This document shows positions 37,252-59,733 of a DNA stretch of 64,000 nt, in pieces. The notes under the pieces are model-generated. The model ran no database searches. It had not been told where the DNA came from and saw nothing but the letters and a program-made list of their open reading frames with translations. Location of the stretch: positions 22,929,880 to 22,993,879 of the forward strand of contig NC_059379.1 in the NCBI RefSeq assembly GCF_019703515.2. Direction: 5' to 3'. This stretch comes from Myxocyprinus asiaticus. Its lineage: Eukaryota > Chordata > Actinopteri > Cypriniformes > Catostomidae. Made by a program: the position numbers and the translations under genes. The stretch's first letter is position 1. The number at the start of each line of letters is the position of its first letter.

Positions 37252-37320
37252 ATTTTACAAGAGAAATTAATTAAAAAGAAAGAAGATCAAGACAATTAAT
37301 AAAGGTTGAATTTAATTTTG
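35704..37320 (+). other. tnrc6b: tnrc6b 3' untranslated region
   Basis: Non-coding AT-rich sequence after the stop. AATAAA signals occur at 37027 and 37298. A 33-bp T-run lies at 37218-37250. The true cleavage site is not determined; the second signal fits the likely end. Antisense open frames over the last coding exon are shadows of its Gly/Ser bias. Confidence 0.6.
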
Positions 37321-37909
37321 TTGTGAGTTGTGTGCATTTTTGGTCCCTTTGTTTAGTATTAAGTTGTCATTCTTATAAATAATGTACATAATTCTTTAAT
37401 GGTTTCATATTCTCACTTTCAGAATTCAGTTCAATTCACTCTAGTACTGTAATATTAAAAGATTTGTAGAGGTCTGGTATACAATTGTTATTTACAACCT
37501 TTATTTTAAAAGTACATGACTGGACTTATTTGTAGCTGTAAATGTAGCTTTTGTAAATGTAATGCTAGCTTTAGCATGCTGAATTTTTTCACTCAAGCCT
37601 TTAATTTGTTAATTGCTAATACACCAAATTAATATGGAGAGGCTTATCCCAATTAATAACTGAAAATATATTTTCAAAGAATGATATTTTGGAAAAATTG
37701 GTGTTTGTTCTTTTAAAAGGTGGAAAAAAATGCAAGTTTTTTAACAAAATTCTATGTATATAATTTTTTTTTAAAACAGTAATCAATTTGATCTATTCTT
37801 CTTGTAGAATTACAGCAGTATTTTAAATTATATTTAACTTTTAGAATAAGTAGGTTAACAAAACCATTAATGTGTTTTTTTTTTTTTTTTTTTGCCTTTG
37901 ATTCTTGAA

Positions 37910-38600
37910 AGGAATAGTTCACCCAAACATAAAAATTCTCTCATCATTTACTGACCCTCATCCCATCCCAGATGTGCATGACTTTCTTTCTTCTGCAGAA
38001 CACAAAGATTTTTAGAAGAATATCTCAGTTCTGTAGGTCTATTAAATGCAAGTAAATGGTGACCAAATCTTTGAAGCTCCAAAAAGCACATTAAGGCACT
38101 GTAAAAGTAATCAATATAACTCCAGTGGTTTAATCAATTCAAATCAAATCAAATCTCCTCAAGTGATCTAATCGATTTTAGGTGAGAACAGACTAAAATG
38201 TAACTCCTTTCTCATTGTACATTTTGCCACTGCAGTCTCTAGGCACGATCATGATTTCAAGTTCGATTACACTTACTAGTGCTTAACGCATGTGCAAAAT
38301 TAGATGGCGTTAGGAAATGTAATCAAGCTTGAAATCATGAACGCCAATGAGACAGCTGTCAAGATTTATAGTGAAAAAGGGGTTACATTTTGCTCTGTTT
38401 TAACACAAAACTGATTGGATCTCTTCAGAACAAATAGATTAAACCACTGGAGTCTAATGGATTACCTTCATGCGGCCTTTATGTGCTTTTTGGAGCTTCA
38501 AAATGTTGGTCACCATTCACGCATTGTATAGACCTATAGAGCTGAACTATTCTTCTACAAATCTTCGTTTGTGTTCTGCAGAGGGAAGAACTTACCTTTT
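37910..38600. mobile_element. Palindromic MITE (AGTTCACCC family)
   Basis: Left arm AATAGTTCACCCAAACATAA and TCATCCCATCCCAGATGTGC; the mirror arm ends in GTGTTCTGCAGAGGGAAGAA. It lies between tnrc6b and csnk1e. Confidence 0.85.
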
Positions 38601-38699
38601 GTATATTTTTTAATAATCTGCTTTGATATACATGTTTCCATTATCATATGTTAAAGTTTCCTCTTATGTTATTCTGAAAAGAACATAAACAAACAGTCG

Positions 38700-39034
38700 C
38701 CTTCGTTGGTTATAACAAGAGCGTACGTGCAGTGTACGTCAGGCGCGCGGCCCCTTGAAGTGATCCGGGTCCTTCTGCTAGTTTGTGAATGACATCATTT
38801 CTGTGAGAAGTGCGCTGGGATACAAACAAGGGAGGCTGCTGCTCGCTAGCCTGCACTGCAAGTAGGTCAATCCGTGCGCTGAGATATGAAATCAAGGATT
38901 TAAAAATCTGAATAGGAAAGTAGTGGTTGGAATTACATTTGTAATGCGACGTTTGAAATTACACTCTTCGCTGTCCAGGGTACTATCTCGCGAGCGCAAG
39001 CCTGTCGATCACTTTTCCACCACCCTCACATTAG
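38700..39034 (+). promoter_or_regulatory. csnk1e: Candidate csnk1e promoter and 5' untranslated exon
   Basis: This interval is locally CpG-rich (GGCGCGCGGCC near 38742, ATCTCGCGAGCGCAAG near 38985; TCTCGCGAG is a known promoter element) and ends with CATTAG before gtaagg at 39034. A matching acceptor, TTTTTAG, lies ten bases before the csnk1e ATG. Exon status is inferred from splice fit. Confidence 0.55.
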
Positions 39035-39648
39035 GTAAGGAAAGATGCTACTGCTTTGAGGTCATATCAGGACCTGTGTGTTTAGGAATCATTTGGTTGT
39101 CCTGAATAATAGTAAGTGTCGGCACTATGATCAGAGAGTGAATCCTCGGGATCTTGGGTGCGGCTGCTACAAAATTGTCTGAAAACCACTGGAGACAGAT
39201 ACGTCTCGTGTTCAGTTATGCAAACGCAATAAAACTTAAGAAAAAAATCTATTCTGAACAGATTATTCGTATTTAATTGTGTTTAGTATGAGTGCACATT
39301 AATGATCAGTGATGGTGCCAAAGATTAAATATGAACCTGTTTATTGCAAGTCCATACGAATGGAACCTACATCACATGACTCAAACTGTCATGTTAGATG
39401 CATGACCACCAGTGCTGACTGCACGTGCGCATTGGTATTTTGTGTTCAGCTTTTGAATTGAACTGTAAAATAAATCTGAGCTGGTGAAAACCATGATGTT
39501 AGGAATGCTGAAGTGAGCATCTGCTGTGTGCTGAAATGCAGGACTGTGTGTGTTGCAGCTGAATGTGGATACATTTTACCTGTAGTTGTTTTATTAGTAT
39601 CATACTAATATTGTGTTTGTCTCTAAGGCTGTTTTTAGGTAAGAAATC

Positions 39649-42600
39649 ATGGAGTTACGTGTTGGGAGTAAATACCGTCTCGGGCGGAAGATTGGAAGTG
39701 GCTCGTTTGGTGACATCTACTTGGGTAACACACATTATTTACATTTCTTGGATATTGGTTTAGATTTCATGAAAGACTTGTGGCCTGACATTGTAAAACT
39801 ATCATCTTTCAGGTGCAAACATCACATCAGGAGAGGAGGTAGCCATTAAACTGGAGAGTGTGAAGACTAAACATCCACAGTTACATATTGAGAGCAAGTT
39901 CTATAAGATGATGCAAGGTGGAGGTGAGAACTCTCTGAGATGCAGTTTGATTCCCACCAGTTTAATCTCTCATGCTTTCTTGAAATGCCTCTTCAATCTC
40001 CTTTCAATCATAGTGGGTATTCCGTCGATCAAATGGTGTGGTGCTGAAGGGGACTACAATGTCATGGTGATGGAGCTCCTGGGGCCAAGCCTGGAGGATC
40101 TGTTCAACTTCTGCTCAAGGAAATTCACACTTAAAACTGTCTTGCTGCTTGCAGACCAGATGGTAATTGCATTTTTAGTATCCACATTATTAGTGGCGCT
40201 TGCCAAGACAGAAACATCACTATTACTATTGCTCATACATACTGTAGGGTGAGGCATTTACAAAACAAACCCCTAACCCTAGGTATTAAAGGGATAGTTC
40301 AGACCAAAATAAAAATTCTTTCATCATTATTAGGGTACTTTTTTCTTCTGTGGAACACAAAAGGAGATGTTGGGCAGAATGATAGCATGGAAAAACAATG
40401 CAATGAAAATGAATGGTGACGGAGGCTTTCACTCTGCCTAACATCTCCTTTTGTGTTCCACAACAGAAAGAAAGTCATATGGGTTTGGAATAAGAACATA
40501 ACTAAATAATGACAGAATTTTAATTTTTGTGTGAACAAACCTTTAAACGGTGTGTAACATGTCCTGCACCATTTGTGCAATGGGCTAAGAGTTCAGACTG
40601 ACTATTTTTGCATAGTGGACAATAAACAGACACAAAAAAAAATCCCTTAGACTTACATTAAAGGAGGAACCTGAGCCAAATCTAGGGACCAGAATATCAA
40701 GGGGTTGGGCTCTTTTAACTTGGGCCCATAACTAACAACCCATAGCAACATGCTAAAAAACATTCAGAACACCTTAATAATCACATAGCAATGCTCTGGC
40801 AAGCACCAAAATTGCCTTCGAATCGTGGCGGCGAGTTTTGCACAGGCAAGCACTTTTTCTGAAGGAAATGTAAAAATCTAGTTTTTTATTGTTTGTCTGT
40901 AGTTTTTGATTACATAACAGAAGTGAACACCAATATACCAAAGATTGACTCCTAAATAAATCAAATTGTAAATATGTAGTGTTAACCCAGTTATACAAGT
41001 GTTGTATTTTGTATACTTTGGAAATTTGTTTTGAATGTATTCACTGAAAACATTTTAATTTCTTCTTTCCAGATTAGCAGAATCGAGTACATCCACTCCA
41101 AGAACTTCATTCATAGAGATATCAAACCTGATAATTTCTTGATGGGGCTCGGCAAGAAGGGAAACCTGGTCTACATCATAGACTTTGGCTTGGCTAAGAA
41201 GTACCGTGACGCCCGCACACATCAACACATTCCTTATCGTGAGAATAAGAACCTGACTGGCACTGCCCGCTATGCCTCCATTAATACTCATTTGGGCATT
41301 GGTAAGAGCACAAGTGGGTCACTGCAATGCGTAACTATTCTTGCTTCGGACTTTGGGTTATTTTGTATTGTTTTTCCACAGAGCAATCTCGGCGGGATGA
41401 TCTTGAGTCCCTTGGCTATGTTCTTATGTACTTCAACTTGGGTTCTCTTCCCTGGCAAGGCCTCAAAGCAGCCACTAAAAGGCAAAAGTATGAGCGAATC
41501 AGTGAGAAAAAGATGTCAACCCCCATTGAGGTTCTTTGCAAGGGCTATCCATGTGAGTAGAAGGATGCTGATTGATGTCATGTGTTCTGTAGATGCGATC
41601 AGAGCAGCTAGAGAATGTTATGGTCATGCCACTGATTGCCCTTGCTTTCTACTTTAAATGTTTAGTTACTATACATTCTCTTTTCTAATATGACTGCAGC
41701 TGAATTTTCCACCTACATGAACTTCTGCCGCTCACTCCGATTTGATGACAAGCCTGACTACTCCTACCTGAGACAATTGTTCAGGAACCTTTTCCACAGA
41801 CAGGGGTTTTCTTACGACTATGTGTTTGACTGGAACATGCTGAAATTTGTATGTCCTCTAAACATCCTTCATTATTTACCGCAGGAAAAAATGGCATTAT
41901 TTCGCTCACCTTGTGGGTTTTTCTGAATGTGTCAGGGCTCCAGCAGGACAACAGAAGATAAAGAGAAGGAGCAGAGGGGAGAGGCAGAGGAGAGGGATGA
42001 AAGAACTGGAGGTGGTCCACAAGGTTTAGCAGCTCGCGCTCTGCCGTCAAGCCCCAACCTCCCAGCCCCTAACAGGGTCCGCAACGGCCCAGACCCTGCC
42101 AGCTCAACACCAGCCTCCCGTGTTCCACAGTCTGGTGAGTCTGAGGATGGCCAGAGGCAGTATTGATGTCAGTTCTATTTATGAGCAGGCTATTTTTTGA
42201 AGAAGTACAAGGGGGACGAGAAGTCTCAGACAACATTGGAAATCTGGGATTTTTTGTTTCATTTAAACCTGAAAGTAAAAATTTTTCTAACTTTTTTAAA
42301 AAGTTGTATGACCTGAAATGAATGAAGAGGAAATATTTAATATTATGCTCTTTTTTTCTGGGTCACTTATCAGATAAGCAAATTTGTGACATTGATCATG
42401 TTAACTCTGGGTGTGTCTCAATCAGCTCCCTAGCTCCCTATGTTGTGAATCAGTATATCGTGAACACGAATTCGGGCACTGGGATGCTTATGACCTGAAT
42501 CACCTGCGACATGTTCACGAGCTCGTGCATTGAAATGTAGCAGTTATTAATCAACAACATCGCTGTCTAAATGACACTGTCGTTAATTTTCGTTGAAGAG

Positions 42601-43603
42601 ATTCAAACGTACAGTGTTATTATGAAAGATATTTGACATTAAATAAAGAAATTAAAATATAAAGGAGTGTATTTTAAACGTTCATTTAACAACTCAAATA
42701 TTTAAAAGATTGTTTCACTTCCATGGTAATTATGAATGAAAGACATTACAAACAGCATCTCTTTTTGAGAGAAAATAAGGCTTGGACTTCATAGTTGTAC
42801 ACTTGTGCTCGTCTTCTAATGATCTGTGAGACTTCAGAAGACATTACGACTTTTCCAGTAAGTAAGTACGACTTCGCTTGATCGTTCATGTGCTCCCAAC
42901 TCGTAATTACGATATTTCTGATTCCACTTGAAGGGCACATGAGCAACGATGCTCCTTGTTTTTACAGTGCATTGTGGGATTTAGGGAGCGAACATTTTAG
43001 CGCACTGGAAGGATTTCGCGATTGAGACAGTCCTAAAAATGGTCGACTCACTGATCAGTGCTCTGACTACTGAACTAGGGAGCTGATTGAGATGCACCCT
43101 CCTTATGCATCTGTTGAAAGACCCAAGATGCTCTTTGGAACATTTTAAAATCATGCTGGAATAACATGGATCATCAGGTTTTGGACTAACTTGTGGAGTC
43201 CATATCAGCTTGCCTGCATGCCAGATACTAATAATATTAGAAGTTCATGTGGTTTCCCTTGGTGGGGCATCCTTATGTCTTGTTGATTTTTTTAAATCAG
43301 GCAGTTTAAAACTCAGGTTACCTTTTGTTTACTCTCTAAGGGAATGCATCTCCAAGAGCAGGTCGAGGAGCTGAGCGAGAAAGGAGAGTCTGCTTACGGC
43401 TCCACCGTGGTGCTCCTGCCAATGCCTCCCCTGATCTCCCACTGCGCCATGATCAAATCCGCATCACTCCCCCACAGGTTGCATTCACATATCGTTTCTT
43501 CACTTCATTTTCTAATCTGTATTTTTGCTCTAGTCTCCCTGTTACCTCTCCCTTTCTATCTCGCACACAGGTCAGTGTTCCGTTTGAACACATGGGGAAA
43601 TGA
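39649..43603 (+). CDS. csnk1e: Casein kinase 1 epsilon
   Basis: A Ser/Thr kinase that phosphorylates PER proteins in the circadian clock and Dishevelled and LRP6 in Wnt signalling. Exons: 39649-39724, 39813-39923, 40014-40162, 41073-41301, 41382-41552, 41700-41848, 41936-42134, 43341-43477, 43571-43603. They total 1,254 nt, 417 aa (human 416). Visible: [20 protein letters not shown]ly-rich loop; catalytic Lys in EEVAIKLE (residue 38); IHRDIKPDN catalytic loop near 126-134; DFG near 149; the CK1 signature [20 protein letters not shown] near 174-193; IGSLPWQG-type [12 protein letters not shown]. The tail, with [20 protein letters not shown] and LHRGAPAN and the end [10 protein letters not shown], resembles epsilon and not delta. 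All key catalytic residues are intact. Introns hold MITEs. Confidence 0.97.
40287..40556. mobile_element. Short palindromic MITE
   Basis: It starts AAAGGGATAGTTCAGACC. The arms CACAAAAGGAGATGTTGGGC and the complement CTAACATCTCCTTTTGTG mirror about a centre near 40410; it ends TGTGAACAAACCTTTAA. It lies in csnk1e intron 3. A relative is at 60222-60478. Confidence 0.85.
42409..43101. mobile_element. TIR element with ends GGGTGTGTCTCAATCAGCTC
   Basis: The left end GGGTGTGTCTCAATCAGCTC and the right end GAGCTGATTGAGATGCACCC are inverted copies. No transposase is present. It lies in csnk1e intron 7. Confidence 0.82.
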
Positions 43604-44240
43604 GCACTACAAATTCTCTGTCATTTACTGTTTTTAGGAGGTAGGTCATACAAGTAAAACTCCTTGATTGCATAATAATACATTGTGTTCTACATTCTAA
43701 TTCCATGCATGTTTTCATGTGCTTCATTTTGCAGGATAACAACAGACAACTCCCCTAAAGCATTTATATTCATCTTTCTATATAAAACGGGAGTGTGACA
43801 CAGAGGCTAAAGTGTAGGCAAGAAGCAGAAAGAAAGGCACCACACTTTTGAAATGGACAAAGTGCTCCCCCATCCTCGTGCACTGCTGGTTTTTGCTCTT
43901 GGGATGAGACATTGAAGATACAGATGTATGAATAAGTTGTGGACAGTGGATGAGCTGGACCACAATATCTGGATTCAAACAGTGGAAATAGAAATGCAAG
44001 TGGAAAAGATAATTTTTACGTACAACCTGATGGCTGTTCTCTGCTTTGTCTGAAACGCTGGGAGGGAGAAGGACTTGCTTGTTGGACTGTAAAGTTAAAA
44101 TGTATTATTGATAAGAAATGTATACCTCACAATGTTACTTTAACACAAACGTGTATGTTGACACCTTACTAATGTACGAGGTTTCGTGGAACCATCTTTT
44201 CCATGTTAAATATTAAATATACAAAAGTCACAAATTTAAA
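43604..44240 (+). other. csnk1e: csnk1e 3' untranslated region
   Basis: Non-coding sequence after the csnk1e stop. A variant poly(A) signal, ATTAAA, at 44212 is the best candidate. The extent is inferred. Confidence 0.45.
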
Positions 44241-44390
44241 AGACCGTTGTTTCAGGTCAAGCTGGTGTTTGGCCTGTAGCCGTAACTGAATTTGATCTGT
44301 ATTAATTCTGCATTGAGCAGTGAAACTATTAGAGGTGTTAAAATCAATATAGGCTGTAGTGAACTAACCTAAGTATCAACAGACCTTATT

Positions 44391-44685
44391 CACAGTAGTA
44401 CCGTAGTAAATGAGGCTGTGAGGGATAGACTTACTATATCTTCAATGGCACACACTGAAAAAAAAAAAAAAGCTGTTTAAAGCTCCTAGATTACATCATA
44501 TTTTTTTGTCTACTGAATGTCCTTGAAAATATATATATATATTTTTTCAGTGTTTTGTCCACAGAACGATCCAAAAACACTTTAAACTGCAGTACAGCCC
44601 ATAGAAGAGACTGCACGTCCATCCCTCACAGTCTTGTTTTCATTCCCGTCAAAAATCAAAGATGGCGCTGGTGTGAATATGGTCT
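44391..44685. mobile_element. Palindromic MITE, second copy of the 4.3-kb family
   Basis: Ends AGACCTTATTCACAG and GTGTGAATATGGTCT. Inner blocks GAGGCTGTGAGGGATAGA and CCATCCCTCACAGTCTTG match the copy at 4309-4632. Confidence 0.85.
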
Positions 44686-44999
44686 ATTTTAGCCTAATTA
44701 CAGGCCTGAATTCTTTCTTACAAATAATAAGCTGAACAAAGTGGCAAACTGAAAATTTGATATGATGTGAACACTCCAGCATTTACATTAGCCATGACAA
44801 CCTAATTTATAAATAAACACCCATATTAAAGTACTAAATGTCTCTTGTTTACCCTGTTGAACTTTAATAAGAAATAATAAAAATAAAAAATGTCACGAAA
44901 ATGTATTTGTATAATTCTAGACAATGGTAAAGAATACATTACATAATTCTTTAAAAATGCGTATGTTGTTGTGGGTTACGTCACTCGTGTGGTGACTTT

Positions 45000-45422
45000 T
45001 ATTTTGAAATTGCTGAAGCTGTACCCATTTTAGAAAAAAGTAAAAGCTTACCGTTGTAGCAGACTTCACAGAAGCTCTCTAGATTTATCCCCGTTAAATT
45101 AATCCACTGGAGTTTTATGAGTGTAAGGGGGAGTCTGCAAAGGAGGAATTGCCTGACGGCGACAATTAAATATGGAAAATTGGATTTAAACTTCACTGAA
45201 AGAGTCGGGAAATACATTGTACAGTTTCAAAGGCGCGGTGAATGACTACATGGGAACAGATAAAAGGACGGAGCGCAGATTTATCAGCAGACATCAGCGG
45301 CGCTGGAATATACAAATGGATGACGGGCAGCGGCGCTGTCTTTGAGGAATTAAGGCCGAATCTGTTTTTGTTTGTTTTCTTTTGTGCACGCCGCATGATT
45401 TTGAAGCTGCGTTTATGTTTTT
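45000..45422 (+). promoter_or_regulatory. tmem184b: Candidate tmem184b promoter and 5' untranslated exon
   Basis: CpG-containing sequence (GGACGGAGCGCAG, CATCAGCGGCGCTGG, GGGCAGCGGCGCTG) ends at a consensus donor, TTTTTG before gtaagt, at 45422. The next plausible acceptor lies just before the tmem184b ATG exon (TTTTAAG near 46892). The noncoding first exon is inferred. Confidence 0.5.
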
Positions 45423-45778
45423 GGTAAGTTGCTGTCTTCTCCCGTATTTACAATGATATAACGACTACTTGAAATATAACTTTTCCAATTAAAGACATTG
45501 TATTGGACGAAAAATCTTTGATGGCTAAAAGTATGGAACATATGATTAAAATGTTTATGGGTTTCTCAGTTAGTCTCTATGTCTTTTTCTAGGATGTTGT
45601 CTTATAGGCACATTTAGTTAAAAGTAATAAAAAAATATCTTTATACTTTGTATATTTTATGCAAATTGTCAATGGTTTGACCGTTATTCGGGATGCATTA
45701 GCTGAAAACAACACCAGTTTTCACTATTACTGAAAAGCTTTGGGTTCAGAATGTTGTTTCATCAAATAATTGATCACT

Positions 45779-46460
45779 TAAAGGGATAGTTTACCCAAAA
45801 ATTAAAATTCTCTCATTATTTACTCACACTCATGCCATCACAGATGTGCAAGACTTTCTTTCTTCTGCAGAACACAAATGAAGATTTTAGAAGAATATCT
45901 CAGCTCTGTTGGTCCATACAACGGAAGTCGGCAGGGTCCAAGCTCAAAAAGCATGTAAAGGCATCATAAAAGTAATCATAAGACTTCAGTGGTTAAATCC
46001 ATGTCTTCTGAAGTGATATAGGAGTGGGTGAGAAACAGAGCAATATTTAAGTCCTTTTATTACTGCAAATCTCCATTTTCAAACAGCCTAAGTGCACTCC
46101 TTTTTCCTAAGAGTTCTTCTTTTGTTTTTTTCATATTAACATTCTTCGTTATATCGCCACCTACGGGGCAGGGAGGAGAATTTGAGTAAAAAAGGGCTTA
46201 AATATTGATTTGTTGCTTATCTACACATATCATATCTCTTCTGAAGATATATTTTTAACCACTCGAGTCTTATGGATTACTTTTATGCTGTCTATGTGTG
46301 ATTTTTGGAGCTTAAAAGTTTTGGACCCTAATCACTTGCATTGTACGGACCTACAGAGCTGAAATATTCTTTTACAAATCTTTGTTTGTGTTCAACAGAA
46401 GATAGAAAGTCATACACATCTGGGATGGCATGAGGGAGGGTAAACGATGAGATCACTTTT
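45779..46460. mobile_element. Palindromic MITE (AGTTCACCC family)
   Basis: It begins AAAGGGATAGTTTACCCAAA and has TCATGCCATCACAGATGTGC, mirrored by ACACATCTGGGATGGCATGA near the right end. It is upstream of the tmem184b coding exons. An A-run/T-run foldback follows at 46515-46552. Confidence 0.85.
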
Positions 46461-46939
46461 CAAACTATTTTAAAAAATTTATTCCATTATGTAGATGAAG
46501 CCCCTATCACTCCAAAAAAAAAAAAAAAAATTTTTTTTTTTTTTTTTTTAAGATTTACATATTTCTTAAAAATAGGCTTTTATTGTGGTAATAGCAATGA
46601 GTCAGTGGAGATGTTCTTCAGTTCAAATTAGCTCTACCTGGTGCTCCTGATAGTTTTGTCAATAAAAGGCTTTTCCACTCCATGTACACCATGTTGCATC
46701 ATATTAGAGGAAGTTTCTTCATACTGTGACCTAACCACTCCCGTGTGATTCACTTCAATGGAATTTTGGAAATAAAAAATTGTTCCAATACATCATATTT
46801 GTTCTCCAGGCCTTCTCACTCAGCATATTTGACACCTATGTTGCCATATTACTTATTATAGCATCCTAATCTTTAAATGCTGCAGCTTTTAAGGCGTGAC
46901 GTGCCCTTTTCTGATCAGCTTGTGGAGGAAGTTGTTGGG

Positions 46940-56510
<9,571 letters not shown>

Positions 56511-58275
56511 TGTACTCCTCTTCTAAACACTTTGTCCTAAGTAAAGGTACACAGTAAGGGACCGTTTATTTCTGTGCTAGTTTAATTGTTATGTTAACAC
56601 AGGGACAAGTTATTAAATGACCATCTAAAGCAAGTAGTTTATGGATCCTAGTGTGTCCTAGTACGTTAGAATATGGAAATTAAGCTGCTTATGCTTAGTA
56701 GTAACATGTCAAAACAGACTTAAATTAAACTATTTTGCTGCGCTTTGTATGATAAAGTTTATACAAAGAGTTAAATAATAATACTCTCATCTATACTTTG
56801 AATTTTTAGCCAAAACATCCTATGTGGTCTGACATGTTCAGCATTTGAATTGTATTTTTTTATGCTTTTAGTTTTACATAGGGGGTGCTTGAACATCCCA
56901 GCATATTTATAAAGAGCAATGTATTTGAGGCCCCCTGTTCAACAGGAATTTGGCCAAGTTGCTTTCCTCTGTTTATGATTTAAAAGTTTTTGCATTTCAA
57001 CAGTGTTTATAGCTTCCCCAGTGATTTAAAGGGTGACTGTGGTTGTGAATAAGAGAGTGTAGTGATGGAAAGGGTGTGCCAGCTGTTTGTAACATGCTGC
57101 TGTCTTTTTGACCAACGAATCAAGGGACAGTGCAGGAGTGGTGGGTAGCCGAGGAGAAGTTGATGGTCCATGATAAGATTACAGATTAAGAGAAAGCTGC
57201 TCTAGGCTTGGATAGGAGTGAGCAGTGTTCAGATGTCTGGATTATAAGGCTGTAATTGGGGCATTACTTGTCTGGTGCAGATTAGCACATGCTTTCATCA
57301 AAGTGTGGCCGCCCTAGACCACTGCAGTAAAGCCACTATCTAGCTTAGCTGAGCGGTTTAAAACATTTCTTTTGGTTATGCTCCTGGAGTATGGTATTTT
57401 TGGCTTCTCTCTTCCTCTAGCTTTTCACAGAGAACATCTCTTCAACAGAATTGCATTGTAGCACAGTCAAATGCCATTTGGTTTTATCTGTGTCAATCAA
57501 AAATATGATTTGCAATGTCTGAAAGCTGCTTAAAAATGGGCACCATTTCTAGATATCCCACTAGAGGGAGGCACATCTCAAAGTTCACTTACATTCACTT
57601 ATTCCTTATCTTTATGGGATATGCCTATTACCACTGACCCTTTGAGAGCAACACCAAAGTCTCTCCCATTGTTCAGAAGCATTCACCGTCACACTTTAAC
57701 TCTTCAGATAGCACTAAGCCCTCAATAAGAAAGCTTGATGCTTGTGGGTTGTTAGATAACATTTCTGGAGTTACATATTAACTGCCTACCTATTCTTTTA
57801 TTGGAACAATATATAGGCCAGTATAAAACAAAGCAGCTGGAACAAAGTACGAGTAAGTATGGTACCTGCTTATAAAGTGCTAGCGGTTTGCAGTGCATTC
57901 TTTATACAGGGAGGATGACTTTTAATATAGACATTATTGTAATTTGAACTAAGCATTTTTGTATATGTAGTGGAAATCAAAATATCCTAGTATACGCTGG
58001 CAAGCTATCTCGATATTGTGTGACATTTATTCAGAGAGTTACGCTTAAAGTGATTTGAAATAGTCATTTAAAAGACAGGAAATGCTGTTACACTTGAAAT
58101 AAAATATTTTGTGGAAACTTATTTTGAAGCAACACTAAGACGTTGAAACATTTGTACCGTCATGTTATTTTAAAACGAGCATTATGAATTACTATGTCAA
58201 AGATTGTGCTTCTATTTTTTCCCTTTTATGCTCTGACAAATACCTAGGAAACAATAAAGAATTTTGACTGTATAT
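56511..58275 (+). other. tmem184b: tmem184b 3' untranslated region
   Basis: A long non-coding stretch free of obvious transposons, unlike the introns, ending with a canonical AATAAA at 58253. The absence of repeats over 1.7 kb fits a constrained 3' UTR. Confidence 0.7.
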
Positions 58276-58314
58276 GTTTGTGTGATTGTAAACTCAATGA
58301 ACACACATAATTCT

Positions 58315-59733
58315 ATGTACAATATATACAACATTTATTTCAATTAAATGATATAAAATAGACACTGAATTTATCATAGAAAAATACAGATAATAAATAC
58401 AAACGTCACTTTTTTGTGCTTAGCCCTCTTACAAAACAATTAGCACATTTGAATGCAGAAGCGTGGGCATGGGCATTATATATTCAAAGTTTAAATGATG
58501 CTCAGTATGGACGATGATATAACTAAAAACATTTAATTACAAATGTATCAGATGTCAACATGTTTAAAATGATTGATTTTTACCTGATCATACAGTATAA
58601 CCCCCATCTACTGGAGTACACCAGGCTTGTAGTCGGCAAGAACCTTCTCGATGACTACGGGTTAATGTGACGTGATATTTCTCATTTTTGTGTCTTTCAC
58701 TTTCCCTCTGTCACTTTCTAATCCTCCTTTTTTTCCCCATGTGAGCCCATATAAATGCTCACTTCTCCTCATGGCTTCTCTCTTCCTCTGTCCTCTATTT
58801 TCACATCTTTCTCAGATTTCCCTTCCGCTCCCTCCTAATGGTATATTTTTTTTTATATTCCAACGATCCAAAATAATTTGATATGTTTTTAATCATAAAT
58901 AGCAAATAATATATATGGTCTTGGTTTTAAATACAAAAATACCACTACAAACAAGCTGCTCTAATATTAGTACAAATATGACCCTCACACAAACTGAATC
59001 ATCTTACAAGTAATGGGGCCATATACCTTACCATTACCACACTACTCATTACAACAAGTAAACATTACAAAAAATACTCATGTCAAACCCATTACAATAA
59101 TCAAGAGAATGATTCCACACTAGTAGTATTTAGACCAATCACAGAACAAATTACCTGTCTCGAAAACAAATAAAATAGCTTTCATGTCTGTTGTAGAACA
59201 TTTGTCTTTTATACAAACATTAAAATATATAAATGGCATGTATCAATAGATCTGCTCTGACTTAACATTCTATAGGCCCATGAATAATTAATACCAAGGA
59301 GATATTCCAGCAAAACTAACCAGCTTCTGAAATGTTTGTGGTCACACATGAGTCAAGCTCACACATCTAGTGAAGACAACTGTGTTGTTAGGACTGTTTG
59401 CAACGTGGATGGCCTCTCAGAAAGCACAGTAATATCAACATGGGCATATTAGCAATAGCTTAATGCAGACACATACACTTGTCATTATATTGAGGCCAGC
59501 ACAACAGTACTGAGATTATTCGTGGACGTTTTAAGACTGTATATACAGTCTGTGTGTGTGTGTGTATACTGAAGTATTTAGATGTAACTGTTTCCCAACT
59601 GGTATGTGTTTTTGCTCCTGTAAATATGAGTATAAATATTAATAGGTGTATGCATCTTAACAAGCATGGTCCTGTCTGTCTGTGCAGTCATAATGTGTAC
59701 CTATGTGTCTGCATATCCATGAGTGTGGTGCCC
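58315..59733 (-). other. maff: maff 3' untranslated region
   Basis: Non-coding sequence after the maff stop on the minus strand. TTTATT at 58334-58339 is AATAAA on the minus strand, placing the likely end about 40-60 bp from the tmem184b end. A (TG)n tract lies at 59550-59566. Confidence 0.55.

Noticed and set aside
39563..39763. 66-residue frame beginning before the csnk1e start
   Set aside because: Different reading frame from the kinase; the conserved [16 protein letters not shown] start is at 39649.
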